Translations under genes and position numbers: made by a program
Origin: Albugo candida
Lineage: Eukaryota > Oomycota > Peronosporomycetes > Albuginales > Albuginaceae
Assembly: GCA_905220665.1 (NCBI GenBank)
Contig: CAJNAR010000022.1
Span: 182,206 to 246,205 of the forward strand
Direction: 5' to 3'
DNA: 64,000 nucleotides
Notes under the pieces: generated by a model
Database searches by the model: none
Told to the model about the DNA's origin: nothing
What the model saw: only the letters and a program-made list of their open reading frames with translations
Shown here: piece by piece, positions 36,821 to 49,023 of the stretch
Numbering within the stretch: position 1 is the stretch's first letter
How the letters are laid out: every line of letters begins with the position of its first letter

Positions 36821-39800
36821 AAAAGAAGCGCGACTAGATGCACGACAGGCAGACACCAGCGTTGCAAAGAATGTGGTTCGTCGCCCGTGGCACGCATCGT
36901 CACCAGGTTATCAAGAGATACGCAGTACGTCAGGACGCATCTCTGCGATGACATGTCACGCAACTGAACCGTTCTTCCATGCTAGGATTTACATGCTAAC
37001 AGTCGGTAATGCCTCCACACAATCATCTCACTTGATGAGCAGCCTGATCCATAGATAGCTTCGTAATCGGTAAGATTGCCTCAGGAGTCATGTCGGGGAG
37101 TCCACCATCCTTTGCTCTGAGAAGTAGCTCGTCAGCAACGGGCTGAGCAGCTGAAAAAGTATAGCAGAAGATGAGAGGGGAAGAGGGTCTAGCGTCAATC
37201 GTGCAAACGGAGACAGCTAGAAGCGAGGCAAAAGGAAATCTACGTGCTGACGACGTCTTTGTACGAGTAGCTTTGAATGGGGAGAAATGACGAGAGCGTA
37301 CCGAGAATAGACGGCTTACTGACACACCTACAAGCTTCTACATGGAGACAGATCTTCTCTATATTGGAGACGCGGAGAGTCTGAACCGCATAGTCGAGGT
37401 AGCCATGTCACTAAGAGCTCAGGATAGCACCTACGGCGACGTAAACTACCATCCTTGTTGGCGTCTCGCATCTGTACCCTCAAACTACGTAGTGCTTTCC
37501 ATGCTGCTTCCGATATTCGTTACGACGATGAGCGATGTACGCGGCATGCCGTTCTTTGCAATTGATACGGCTGAATGTTCTGTCCACGTTAGAAAAAGGA
37601 TGATTCGTTCACCATGAGGAACGGATCTATGTACGTCCGCAGCTATGAGACGCTACTTCTGGCAAGGAGGCTCGCCATATCCGTGATCGGTGTAGCGCAG
37701 CACATTCTTCACGCAACTGGTACCCCCTGCGTAATCCACTCACCAGTATCTGGTCACATCAACTTCTCACGCATCAAGTACACCGTCTAATTTGGCGCGT
37801 CGACACGACTGTGTACTTTGACCCTCATCTTGCTTCAATTGCTTGGCTATCTGTGCCGCAACCAAGATAACACCATGTTCGACGATACGATTACACTGAG
37901 CATCTATGCTTTTGAATAGCGCTCCGAAACACATCAACGTACCGGGCCTACCTCAGCGCGTGCATACGCATCAGCGGTGAAGACGCCATCGGCAATCCTG
38001 TTGGGATACGCGTTACATTGGAGGATATCCATGCCGTCCTATCGGTACCTATGCTTAGTCCGTCCATCGCCTTTAACTTCATAGCCACCTCCACTGCGTA
38101 CGCGTCCTCTCGTTTGAAAACCCTCTTACGAGAGATACAGATGATTTCCAGAATTTCCTTTCATGGTGGACGCAACGAGGCATGTAACGTGGCAGTCAAC
38201 CAGGTAGACGGAATAGTTAGGACAGACGAGTTGGCAGTCCAGCGATTAGGTGCCGTCAAAGGAAACTGCAAGCAGAATAAGAGAGTGCGTCTTCGAGGCG
38301 TAGTTGAAGTTCAGTAAGCCAGCAGTTGCAGCGTTCGACATACGCAGAGCAGGTTACACGAGTTTCTGTAAACGGCGTCACTAAGCTGGGTAACATCTGA
38401 TCGGGTAAGCCGAGCGAGCGCCATACCGCGCATCAGATTGCATGCCTCAACGTCTAGCGTGCCACCCCATCTCTAGTGACGAAGATGAGTGCTTCGTGGT
38501 GAGCACTGAGAGAAGTAAGATGGACGTCTTTTATGCCTTATCCATGCCTCGCCTTGCTTGTCAGTGCCTGCTGAGCCGCTTTCGAAACGTAGAAAGATAG
38601 CCTCTTTCCGTGAAAACGTACTCCCTGGCCAAAGAACACGGCCCTTGGACTCTGAGGCAAAATTTGTCCCGCTCAGACCCAAACCGAGGCACGGTCTCAT
38701 GATGTGAAGTCAACATCTAGATTAAGACGTATTTAAGTTGCTGACCCAAGATGAACACTTCAGAAAATCGTATGTGAGTCTCCATCAAGCCTTGAAACGC
38801 TGTAGTTACACATCTGCACGAATGTCTGCATCCTTGCCAGCCCAATGCGAAGTGTGATGAGAAGCCAATCTACTTTGCACCCTAGACCGCTAAAAGCTGA
38901 GATTGGGCGTCATCTCCACGATTTCAGCATCTCTATCTGCATTAGGCGTTGACAGCGTAATAAAGTCCACGCACCTGGCGTCAAGGCCGGAAAGGTCAAG
39001 TAGTGACTAACTAAGAGCACGAATCATTTGTCGCGACTAAACTTGACAGCGTGATAAGGAAACTAATCGTGTCCGCTTCCTCTTCGCAGTATTTGCCCTC
39101 TACTTCCGACACGTGTAACGCGTCACCATCCAGTTCCTGATTAAGTGATGCGCTGTCTTCCCGGTGCATCCTGCATCCTGACGGAGAGTTCGTCCCAGAA
39201 GTGCAGATGTACACATCTGACAGAGTCATAAGATAGGTTGAAGCAGCGTGAGAGGATTGCATAGTCGCCCTTCTTCACTTTGGGTTATCCGGAGTAGGGT
39301 GACGCGTACTCTGCTTCCTCCAGGCGCCTGAGAATTCGCATTGTATCCGTCCAGCGTCGCGGCAACCAAAGAATGGAGTACCGATCGGTTCATATGCACG
39401 CAGAGACACCCCTTGCAGTGCATAACGCCATGAATACTATGCAGCCATACTTCAGCTATCCACACTTCCTCGAGATGCAGTATCGCAACGTTAACGCGCA
39501 CTGAGATAGCGATTTTTTGCAATTGGCTAGTTGGAGAGTCATCTTGTGGACTTTTCTGAGAGACAGAGTGGCAGAAGAAGCGCCGTCCCTCAGCACTGCG
39601 AAGATGCCCCATCCAGCGCTCGTGGAGGGAGCAGTAGTTCAATGAGATCGACGCACGTCACGCATATTTTTGATATATAGGCGACGAAGCAAGACAGAAT
39701 TTTTTTATATTTTAATTCATTATTTTGCTTCTTTTTTAAATTTTATTAAAACCTGTGAGTGGTCGTTAACCGTTGCATCTTTTCTCAGTGCACACGCTTC

Positions 39801-39921
39801 ACATCAAGCGCCGCAATGCCGATGCAGTCTTCCTCCTTTCTCATCTCTCCCAGTCGATTTCTGGAGCCCGAGAGAGTAAGTGCAGCCGTCACACGTTAGC
39901 GCGCTCTACTTGACATAAAAT

Positions 39922-40179
39922 TTACCTAAATCCTCCTAGCTTTACGCATCCTGACCTTCTCGAAAGAATACACTTACCCACATGGAAGGTGCAGCGCATT
40001 CCACCAAGCTGCTGCGTCTGTAGCTTGTGCTCTTGACGGTAATCTACAATTCCAGCTGCGACGGTGTCTTCCACAAGACGTACAGGATTGCAGTCGACGA
40101 CAACGACAAGGAAAAATCGACCCTTACCAAACACTGCCTCAAGCCGGTACCTTACAGCTCCACGCATCCCTACATCCAC
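39922..40179 (-). CDS. Small uncertain ORF at the island edge
   Basis: An 85-codon open frame on the reverse strand starts with ATG (MDVGMRGAVRYRLEAVFGKG) and has coding-like composition. After HVG there is a good donor (GGTAAGTG), so it could be a first exon whose partner was not found, or another relic of the island. No domain is recognised. Confidence 0.3.
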   Translation of the reverse strand: MDVGMRGAVRYRLEAVFGKGRFFLVVVVDCNPVRLVEDTVAAGIVDYRQEHKLQTQQLGGMRCTFHVGKCILSRRSGCVKLGGFR

Positions 40180-40799
40180 TCAAATCTATAAAGCCTCAAA
40201 TCCGTAACACCCATCATCCCGGAACAGATGTAAATCGTCAATAATCCATATTAGCCGTGCCGATGACAACATATATCCTACTTGCAACCCCATCGCTCTT
40301 TGGCTCTGAATGCGGCCTTTGCATTCGTGTGAGACTACGTTAGCGTGAAAATACTGTGGGAATGGTGCACTACGTGCTGAAATTACGTTAGGCTGAATAG
40401 GGTACAGGACTGGTTTTTAGTGCAGAGCTTTCTTTCGCCTCCGTTCCAAGTCGGTGAAGATATCGACTGCCTGCATGACGTCCCTGCTGCTCTCACCGAC
40501 TAGTAATTTATCATCGCATGGACATGATCACTCTGCATGTCTTCGGTCAATCAAGTTGCACAGCAATTCAAAATTTTGTTACGCAATGGCAAGGGCTGGG
40601 TGCTTGTTTCCTAATGTCGCCACCCAGAAGAGCTTCAATATAGTAATGTTGCAGGATTTGATCATTGGGCACTTTCTGCACCCTTAATTCAATCGTCTGG
40701 CAAAAATAGGAATAGAGTTAGCGATAAAAACGTCTGGTTACTGTTGAGGGCTAGGATTTTGTTTAAAAAATTATAGGCTTTTTACAAGAAATCTCTTTG

Positions 40800-41560
40800 A
40801 AATGCTATTCCAAATACTTCGTGCTACGTGTGGAATCAGATTTGTTTCGGAGTTTCCAGGTGACATGAATACTGTGGTGTGCATCTCTCGCACATTTATG
40901 GCTACATCACGGCATCTTCGGAAACGTGTCTTACCTATTCTCGTAATATCTACTACAGTTTCGTGTGGCCTTTCGGATGTTACCAGTTCGATCTCGTTTC
41001 TGGTTTTGAAAGTATAGTCAGCCCGACATTATATTGGGCACTTAGCCTGCGTGTGGAGCAGTAAAATCCGATCAACATATCTTTCTTAAGTGCGATCATA
41101 CGGCACGATTATGGATGGAGTTACTCCCTACTTGGAATCAGACCTAATCATCCCGGACACGTTGGACGCATTTTGCATGTGAAATTATGCCACCACCACG
41201 GCCGGCATGAAAAGGAAATCAGCATATTATATCAGATTCGTGGCTTGCATTGCAAGCGGTAATGCTGCACTTTGTCTGGACGGATCGGAATTGTACGTTT
41301 GTCCGAATAGCGATTAGCTACTACGACAATTGCAGCAATTTCCGTGATCTACACTACGTTTAATGCACATGGTTGGTACTTTTGACGGCAGTATTAGGAT
41401 CGAGAATAACACCTCCGGTTTGCGAAAGTGCTGGCTCAACTCGCTACGCAAGGATCATTTGATGGATTCGTGAAACTCCGATGCTAGTCGTAGTTGTTTA
41501 GCGTAGTGTGCTGGACACCAATTTGGACAACACGGCGACAGTCTCGTGGTGTTGGTTTGA
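40800..41560 (+). mobile_element. LINE 3' fragment (5'-truncated), inverted relative of 12.8-13.7 kb
   Basis: The + strand matches the reverse complement of the LINE's 3' part: GGCTACATCACGGCATCTTC near 40900, CAGTTCGATCTCGTTTCTGG near 40985, the Cys/His knuckle near 41030-41110 and GCAAGGATCATTTGA near 41450. Only the C-terminal end of the polyprotein is present, as expected from incomplete reverse transcription. The two copies differ by many substitutions. Confidence 0.8.
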
Positions 41561-43079
41561 CAATACATATATATTTGCAGCCTGTTGAAGGCATCTACTT
41601 ACTAGTCATTTCGTGCATGCACATGTGGAGACTATTTTCCCGGAATTATTCAAAATACTCAATCAAGTCATTTCTTAGGGACACTTCGAAATCGGTTCTA
41701 ACCCACATCCATTAAGCTCCAGGCTGCTGGGTCTGTGTCGGGAAACACTTGTCGAACACCTGAGCGGTAAAACCATCTGGAAAAAGAGCATGTCTAACAG
41801 CAAAATCTCAAGGATGTTGCAAATGCGACTAGTAGGCAGGAGATGTGGAGCGCAGCACAATAGCATGATATAATAGATAAAGTCATTCATACAACCGTTT
41901 GAATCGTGCCTATCCAGCAGACATTGATTACAGGACGAACGCAATTGATTCCTACCTGCTTCATTCTGTTGGAATAAAATTTTATAAGGCATTTGTAACC
42001 TACTTCTTATCACAATTGCTTTCGCTTGCAAGAAAAACACAATATCCATTCTTGTAGGGAAGTGGAGTTCTCGCTATGATCGTCAGATAAAGCTTCGAGT
42101 GAAGCGGTAACATAGATGCAAGAGCGCTTTTGAAGATCATTGTACTTATCATTATTTACGATCGGAACTCGCGCAAGACAGATAGACAAATGAATGTACA
42201 TCTTCGTCAGGTTTGGTTAACGTACTATCTTTATTCGTGGGGACATGATACAAGTCATGAATGTATAAATATGTTGTTGATAGCACCTTTCGATCCATAG
42301 CTTCGTCAGATCCGCTCGCAATGGTGAACTAATTCAACAGACATCATTAAGCTTACTTTCTATTCCACGTAATTTCGAATGAAGTCTTTTTATTTCAGAC
42401 CGTTCAGAAATGCTGTGCCAACGCCAGCTTGGTGTATGAGTAGATCTATCCACCAACAAACCGAGAAGCAGACTTGCACAATTTCAAAATCTTGGATCAC
42501 ATTTTTGTGTATTTGATGCCACAGGCTTAGCAATGTCCACATGCGACTAGTTTAGCTTGACATCTATAATTTTTCGCATGCTCAATTTACTTGATTATGC
42601 ACACCTGCTGACGACGTAGTTATGGGCTATGCGTATCGGTCGTTACCACCTTCACTTGCCATTCATCTTTTTCATTGATCATTTTTGTCGTCTCTGATGG
42701 CCTTTGGATTTCATCGGATACGTTTTCTCTGATCAGGCCTTCCATTCAAAGCTTTCTATACAAAAGATCCGGAAGCTGCTCGATTCGATTGTGTGCGAGC
42801 TACATTGATAATTTATAAGTATCGTTGATATTCAAGTCAAAGGATCAACAAAGCAATCCGATAGGTACTGCGGAAGTGACTCGCTTTGATCCAATAATAG
42901 AAATTCAGATCTTGTTCATCAGTACAGTGGCATCTTAATATTGTCCATCACTTCATCAGCAGATAAACATCGAAATGCGCAGTCGATCAATCAAACAAAG
43001 TAATCAGTCTCTTTCTCAAAATATTATATGCATTTCTTTCACTATTTCGTATTCAGTCAGTATCTTTTACTATTGATAT
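41561..43079. other. Intergenic, no supportable gene
   Basis: About 1.5 kb of AT-rich sequence between the LINE fragment and the ZIP gene. A 124-codon antisense stretch at 42049-41675 has no coding character that I trust. Confidence 0.5.
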
Positions 43080-43131
43080 CCTTTGTGGTTCCATTTTCTT
43101 CCACATATTATTATCACAGTCGGCTCTAGTC
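43080..43131 (+). promoter_or_regulatory. Possible oomycete-type initiator upstream of the ZIP gene
   Basis: GTTCCATTTTCTTCCACAT at about 43088-43106, about 25-45 bp before the ATG, resembles the pyrimidine-rich initiator plus flanking element described for oomycete core promoters (a CATT core followed by a second CA-T motif). Transcription start data are not available here. Confidence 0.3.
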
Positions 43132-44115
43132 ATGGAAGATGTCACGATGTTTAAGATCGTATCGATCGTCACAGTTTGGTTAATTGCTTTGATAGGAGGT
43201 CTATTGCCTTCCCTTATCGCGTCGTATCAGCATCAAACTCAATCCAAACGTATAATGACCATACAGACGTCATTAACTGCGTTTTCTGGCGGAGTTTTTC
43301 TCGCAGGAGGCTTCCTCCATCTGTTACACGATGCCATTGAGAATCCAGCGCTACGTGCGTGGTCGTCAATTAAAGAAGAAAAATACAAATTTCCGTACGC
43401 GGAGCTCTTCTGTTCGCTCGGGTTTATCGGCCTCTTAATCGTCGAAGGAGCTGCTCACGCGCACGTAAAGAAGCGCTCGGCAAATAGTGGAGGCGCTTCA
43501 TATGCGTACCGGTCGATGCCACTGGGGGAACCGGGAAAACAAGGACGAAAGTATGGATCAGGCGGTACGTTGGAAATGCCTCATGCCACTGCACACGCGA
43601 AATTTACTGAAGGAGGATCGCTGGCAGTTTCTATGGTTTTATTTATCGCATTGTCATTCCACTCTGTGATGGAAGGCCTTGGTATCGGTGCTCAAAATCG
43701 CTCCGCGTGGGGCGTTATGTTTGCAATTTTAGTACATAAAGGCTTGGCGGCATTCGCTTTGGCAACAAGTTTGATACAGAGTCAACAACTACGCCCATTG
43801 ACAATTTTTCTGTACATGTGTTTGTTCTCTGTTATGAGCATTTTTGGAATATGTATTGGATGGATTTTTGCAGCAGATGCTTCAGGCGAGTCTGCAGCTG
43901 CTGGAATTTGTGTTGCACTCGCGTCCGGGACGTTTATCTATGTGGCAGTGATGGAAGTATTGCCTCAGGTTTTGGATCATTCGCCAAGTATCACATCCGA
44001 TATAATCGACGAGGACGAGGCAGAAGGTCTCACAGAACATGAAAATCGATGGCAAAATATTGGCGCGATATGTGTCGGCTATATCGTTTTCGGGATGTTG
44101 GCAAAATGGGCGTGA
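43132..44115 (+). CDS. ZIP-family metal (zinc/iron) transporter
   Basis: A single-exon gene of 327 residues. Eight hydrophobic segments fit the ZIP (SLC39) topology: about three before a cytosolic loop rich in Gly, Ser and His (residues ~115-160), then five. The metal-transport signature is present: His177 and Glu181 in SFHSVMEGLGIG (TM4), then His202-Lys203 in LVHKGLAAFALA (TM5). A His-rich start (FLHLLHDAIENP) in TM2 is also typical. The family imports Zn2+, Fe2+ or Mn2+ into the cytosol; the likely subgroup is ZIP1-3-like, and the metal cannot be told from sequence. It converges with the RNA-binding protein gene, with only 81 bp between the stops. Confidence 0.92.
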   Translation: MEDVTMFKIVSIVTVWLIALIGGLLPSLIASYQHQTQSKRIMTIQTSLTAFSGGVFLAGGFLHLLHDAIENPALRAWSSIKEEKYKFPYAELFCSLGFIGLLIVEGAAHAHVKKRSANSGGASYAYRSMPLGEPGKQGRKYGSGGTLEMPHATAHAKFTEGGSLAVSMVLFIALSFHSVMEGLGIGAQNRSAWGVMFAILVHKGLAAFALATSLIQSQQLRPLTIFLYMCLFSVMSIFGICIGWIFAADASGESAAAGICVALASGTFIYVAVMEVLPQVLDHSPSITSDIIDEDEAEGLTEHENRWQNIGAICVGYIVFGMLAKWA

Positions 44116-44196
44116 GATGTTACCAAATTCGTGTATGAATGTATTTGAAGACCACAAAGACTTATTAACAAGCACTCGACCTCTTTCTCATACTAC

Positions 44197-45896
44197 TTAC
44201 TGCTCGAGCTGTAATTGTTGAACCGACTGCTCTATCCCCGCTGTCGAATGCTCAATTGCTCCCTCCTGCGCGTGCAAATTCTCCCCAGATCCCAGCATCT
44301 CCTGCTGCGCAAAGTCCTGCGGATACGTGCTCAACTCGCCACTTTCCGCGAAACCTGCATTCATATCGCCATAATTCGCTTGTGTTTGCCCCGAATGTAT
44401 TCTCTTGTGCTGAACTTTGAGTCGTTTCGATCCAATCTGAAATCCATTCATACTCGCAATCGCATTATCTGCTGCTTCCGATGCGTCGTAACTCACAAAT
44501 CCGAAGCCTTTACTTTCGCCTGTGAGCTTATCCATGTACACTTTGGCACTAATAACTGTTCCGAATGGCGCAAATGCAGTAGCCAAATCGGCATCCGTCA
44601 GATCATGCGGTAGGTGATAGATAAACAGATTCGCTCCTGGCGGGCCTTCCAGTTGAGTCGTTGACCGAGTACCACCAGCATTTGCGTTGATATCGATTCC
44701 CGCCAATGAGCTGGTAAGCGCGGCAGCGTCGGCGCCTGTCATAACATCGCTGGATCCTGAATGCCCGATCGATTCAGAATATGCTGGGTTGGGTGCTCCC
44801 ATAGTCTCGTACATTGAGCCATTGTAGCCATACGGCATTGCTCCCGATAAAGCGTACGGATTGTAGTACATAAATGAATTGGTGGGACTGGTGGAGCCCG
44901 GCAAGACAGACCCTGACCCAATTCCATTCGCTTGTGTACCAAAAGCCTGTACTTGTTGCATGTAGTGCTGTTGCATCTGTTGCATCTGTGACACAGGTAA
45001 GCTAATGCCATTGATAGATCCATCAGGAATATGAGGCATCTGCCAGTAACCGGCTTGTGAGGTGTCTGAAGTCGTACTTCGAACACGTTGCAGCCTTTGT
45101 CGTCTCGAATCAGCAAATTTGACCACCAGTGGCGATACTCCATTCATCATCGTAATTTTTCCGTTTAGTTGCTCAATTGCAGCGACAGCTGACTCCCGTT
45201 CTTTGAATTTGAGAAAAGCACACCCTTTACTCTGTCCAGTTGGCTGATGTCGCAAGATAAATACTTCATCGATAGGTCCGAAATCACCAAAAATCTCATA
45301 AATCGCTTGCTCTGTCGCCGTTTTAGGAATCATTCCAATGAATAATTTGTGTTCTTGAGCAGCTAATACCGTAAAATCAGTCCGTGTCAGTCAAATGATC
45401 CAATCACAAATGTACCTCCTGCTTGTCCTTCAGCCGGTCGAACTTGTAAGGGATTGATGGAATCTGGCAATGTCACTTTATTATGCAGTTCTTCGACCGC
45501 ACGTTCAGCGTCTTGAGGTGAAGCATAGGAAGCAAATGCACAGCCACGATGACTTCCTGTGAGTTTATCGCGAATTATAGTCAGTTCAAAGACTTGGCCA
45601 AAGGCTTCAAGAACGGGTAAAAGCTCTGTTTCAGACATTGTCCTTGGAACTTGACCGATAAACAGCTTGACTGGATTCGCGTACGTCTCATTCGTCATTC
45701 CTGGCGGATACGCTTCGGTCTGATACTCCATATACTGTCTCGATGTCGAAAGTCCATAATGAGCATTAACGGGTGGTAGCGGCGGCTGTGAGCTCACAGC
45801 AATGTCTCTAGAGCCTTCGCTATTGGTACTGACGTGTTCCTGTGCAGGAGACGCACTATAGCCTCTTTCTGACGATGCGATAATGCGCTCTTCCAT
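44197..45896 (-). CDS. CELF/Bruno-type RNA-binding protein with three RRMs, two exons
   Basis: Exon 1 is 45896-45416 and exon 2 is 45362-44197, with a 53 bp intron (GTACAT...TATTAG, phase 1), giving 548 residues. RRM1 (about 76-155) has RNP2 LFIGQV and RNP1 [11 protein letters not shown]2 (about 164-250) has LFIGMI and KGCAFLKF. A 150-residue linker rich in Gln, Gly, Ser and Tyr follows, then RRM3 (about 404-482) with LFIYHL and KGFGFVSY. Two adjacent RRMs, a long linker and a C-terminal RRM is the CELF/Bruno arrangement, a family that regulates splicing, translation and decay of mRNA. The start codon is the ATG at 45896. The gene is transcribed divergently from the kinesin. Confidence 0.92.
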
Positions 45897-46356
45897 CAAT
45901 GGCTATGAGCGATTACGGCGATTACGGATACGATAAACACTTTTTGTGTACGTCGATCACACAATACAGCAGACAAACGGATACTCTACACGAAGGAGCA
46001 CACACGCGACAGACAGAAAAGTGAGCGTCAACGAAAGCGTTGTGAGATAAAAAGTGGTTTTTGGTCGTTGATTGACCCAATATAACTGACTGGTCCAATT
46101 GATGTGAATAGATTGTAAAGGAGTTATTTAGTTACAGTCGTGCAACCTACAGCTAAATGTTTAGTTATTATGAGAAACAAGACATTTGGTCAGAATGCAT
46201 CCGTTTGGTAGACGTCTGTAGACGCTGTGCATGTATTCATTCAAGACAAGTAGGATCGTCATTGAAATTTGATTGTCGCGTTTTACGTCGATCGTTTGGC
46301 TTTTTTTAGCTATCACATAATAAAAACATAACGAAAGGTCTTTTGTATGCATTGGA
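45897..46356. promoter_or_regulatory. Divergent promoter region (RNA-binding protein / kinesin-9)
   Basis: A 460 bp region separates the two divergent starts and must contain both promoters. The kinesin leader has an upstream ATG at 46346 whose 10-codon frame overlaps the main start and ends at 46378; it could lower translation. No other element is claimed. Confidence 0.5.
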
Positions 46357-48934
46357 ATGCCTTCTCCGTACGAATTTGATAAAACCCAAGCCGGGGAAAA
46401 TGATTGTGCCAGCGTTTCTGATACAACTGATACTTCGAGTGTAAATCTCAGTCAGATAGAAAGCGATAGTAATATTCGAATTTATTTACGCATAAAACCG
46501 TCCCGACGGCCTTCAGGATATTTCCATTGGGATGAGGAGCTGAACGCGTTCAAGTATGAGATTCCTAAAGATAATGCGGCAGGACTCATTGATAATTCGC
46601 GGACAAACTTCAATTTTCGCTTTGACTCCGTTATTGGAGTCGATGCGAAGCAGGCGGAGGTCTTTGATCGTGTAGGACGACCTTGCGTTGACAAGTGAGC
46701 TTACTATATCGATTGATCTGCTCGTGAGCTCATCACGTTTCCTTTGAAATTGGCAGTGCTCTGGATGGTTTCAATTCGACGGTGTTTGCTTACGGTCAGA
46801 CAGGATCCGGGAAAACATTCACCATTACAGGTGGAGCCGAGCGATACGAAGACCGCGGACTGATCCCACGGACTCTGGCGATGATCTTTGAGACCATGAA
46901 AAAACAACCCGATAGACAATTTCAAGTGTACATTTCCTACTTGGAGATCTACAATAATCAAGGATACGATTTACTGGATCCCGGGCATGAGTCTACGAAA
47001 AGCCTAGAAGATCTTCCTCGTGTGAGCATGATGGAAGATGAAGACGGAAATTGTCACCTTCGTAACCTATCCATGCATCTTGTGAATGCCGAAGAAGATG
47101 CACTCAATCTTTTATTTCTTGGCGATACAAATCGAGCAGTTAGTGAAACACCAATGAATCTTGCATCATCGCGTTCCCACTGTATTTTCACGGTGTCATT
47201 GGAATCGAGAAGAGCTGGGGCAACCGAAATTGTGTTGCGCTCTAAACTCCATCTGGTTGATTTGGCCGGATCCGAACGGGCTCACAAGACTGGAGCTAAA
47301 GGACAATTGTTACGGGAAGCTACGTATATCAATACAAGCTTGCATTATCTAGAAATGGTCATTGTCGCATTACATGAGAAGAGTACTAAAGGACGCGGTC
47401 ATATTCCGTACCGAAATTCCATGATGACATCTGTGTTACGCGATAGCCTAGGAGGAAATTGCAAGACTGTCATGGTGGCTACAGTGAGTGCAGAGAAAGA
47501 GCAAACGGATGTGAGTGGGACAAATTTACTTGTTGTGTTCTTTTTTTCAGAGAAGTATGTTGTAGGAATCAATTTCGACGTGTCGATTTGCCCAGCGCGT
47601 TGCCCGCGTGCGCAACGATGCACATCTGAATGAAGAATTGGATCCTCATGTCGTCATTCGTCAGCTGAAAGCTCAGCTCGCCTCCCTACAGGAAGAATTA
47701 TCGATTCTGCGTGGTGATGTGGTGCGTACAACTGATTGCTGATCGTTATTGATTACCATCTCATTAACCTTACTCTGGAGCGCAGAGAGAAGGTGACGAA
47801 CTAAAGGATTATGAACGCGAAAAATTGTATGCACGTTGTGAAGATTTTGTAAATGATACAGCTCCAGATGCACGTCTTTGTATGGGGGAATTCACGTATG
47901 CAAAAATGAGAGCATGTTTCGAAATCCTGAAAGGCCAGGCCAAAGGCACACCTCGTGTTGAATCCTCACCCGAAGCCGGTGCTCCCACGAAACTTTCTAA
48001 AGCTAGAATAAACGGGAATCAAGAGCTCGTAAGTAGGATTGAGGAGCTCGACCAGCTAGTATTACAGCGAGACAACGAAATTGCCATAATGGTAAACATG
48101 ATCAAAGAACAAGATCCAGGAGCAGCAGCTCGGCTGCTGGATGAAAAACGGGCTATGCAGGCACAAGGAAGAACACAAGGTGCCAAACTTTGTAAACAGA
48201 CTCCAGCGGAAGCGAAAAGCTCGTTTCGTCCAGATAATGCGGTACTGAATGATCCTGCTAAAGCCTTCGAAGCATACAAAGCGCAGTATCCGAATAATGA
48301 CGCGATTCGGGACAATAAGATTTTACTGAAAAAGAAGTACGATCAAGCAAAAGAGCTTGCTTCTCACGTCAACGAAGCTCGTAATCAGATAAAATGCCTC
48401 ACAGCATCGATAGAGAAGCTACGAAAGCAACAAGCCATCGCACAAGAAGGACTTGTAAGCGCCGATAGTACGGCATCGAGTGTTTCCTCACTACAGGCGG
48501 AAGAATACAACATAAAAGAACAAGTTGACACATATAAGGCGCAATACAAACAAGGATTCAATCAGCTCAGTGAGCTTAAAGTCGAAATTCAGCATCTTCA
48601 AAAACTACTCGAAATGAGTCGCATAAAGCTGCAGAAAGATTTCGATCTGTGGTACCAGAAACAAGGAAAAGGCCTAATTCTTGCAGAGAAAATCGCAAGC
48701 GACGGAGTGGATGTAGCACTCAAGTCAGAGGCCAAAGCGGAGTATCGTGACAACCAGACTGATATTACTCATGAGAGTGTAAAAGACCTCGCAAAGTCGT
48801 CAGACTCAAAGCTTCGATCCTCACGCACAATGAAGAACAAATCAAATAACAATGACGCAAATAGTAACTCATCAGTGAACGATGACGTGAATGAATTCTA
48901 CGAGGCTCTGGCAATTTTAAAACGTCGAAAATGA
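46357..48934 (+). CDS. Kinesin-9 family motor protein (KIF6/KIF9-like), four exons
   Basis: Exons are 46357-46694, 46757-47510, 47566-47721 and 47786-48934, with introns of 62, 55 and 64 bp, giving 798 residues. The motor domain occupies about residues 40-385: P-loop GQTGSGKT at 126-133, switch I SSRSH at 250-254, switch II LVDLAGSER at 279-287, then HIPYRNSMMTSVLRDSLGG and the end STCRFAQRVARV. The C-terminal half is mostly coiled coil and ends with a segment resembling kinesin-9 tails (EIQHLQKLLEMSRIKLQKDF, DLWYQKQ). Kinesin-9 motors act in motile cilia and flagella, consistent with an organism making zoospores. The gene is followed 89 bp later by the carrier gene in the same orientation. 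Confidence 0.9.
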
Positions 48935-49023
48935 TCGCCTTAAGAAGTGTCAGAAATATGACATGAGACATCGAGCCACTATTGTGATTAGATACGGTGA
49001 CCTCTCCGCTTTCGTCGGTCTCA

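Larger units (their letters stand above)
34550..40440. other. Compositionally distinct island, right part: unassigned coding relics
   Basis: This has the same balanced composition as 29.3-32.1 kb. Open fragments on the reverse strand read like protein in changing frames: 36820-36650, 36480-36183, 37150-37023, 39642-39226 and 40179-39922. No domain is recognised. Taken with the left part it forms ~9 kb of old sequence that the DDE element interrupts or borders. Confidence 0.4.

Noticed and set aside
41675..42049. 124-codon reverse frame
   Set aside because: No coding character, no homologous copy in the window, located in AT-rich intergenic DNA.
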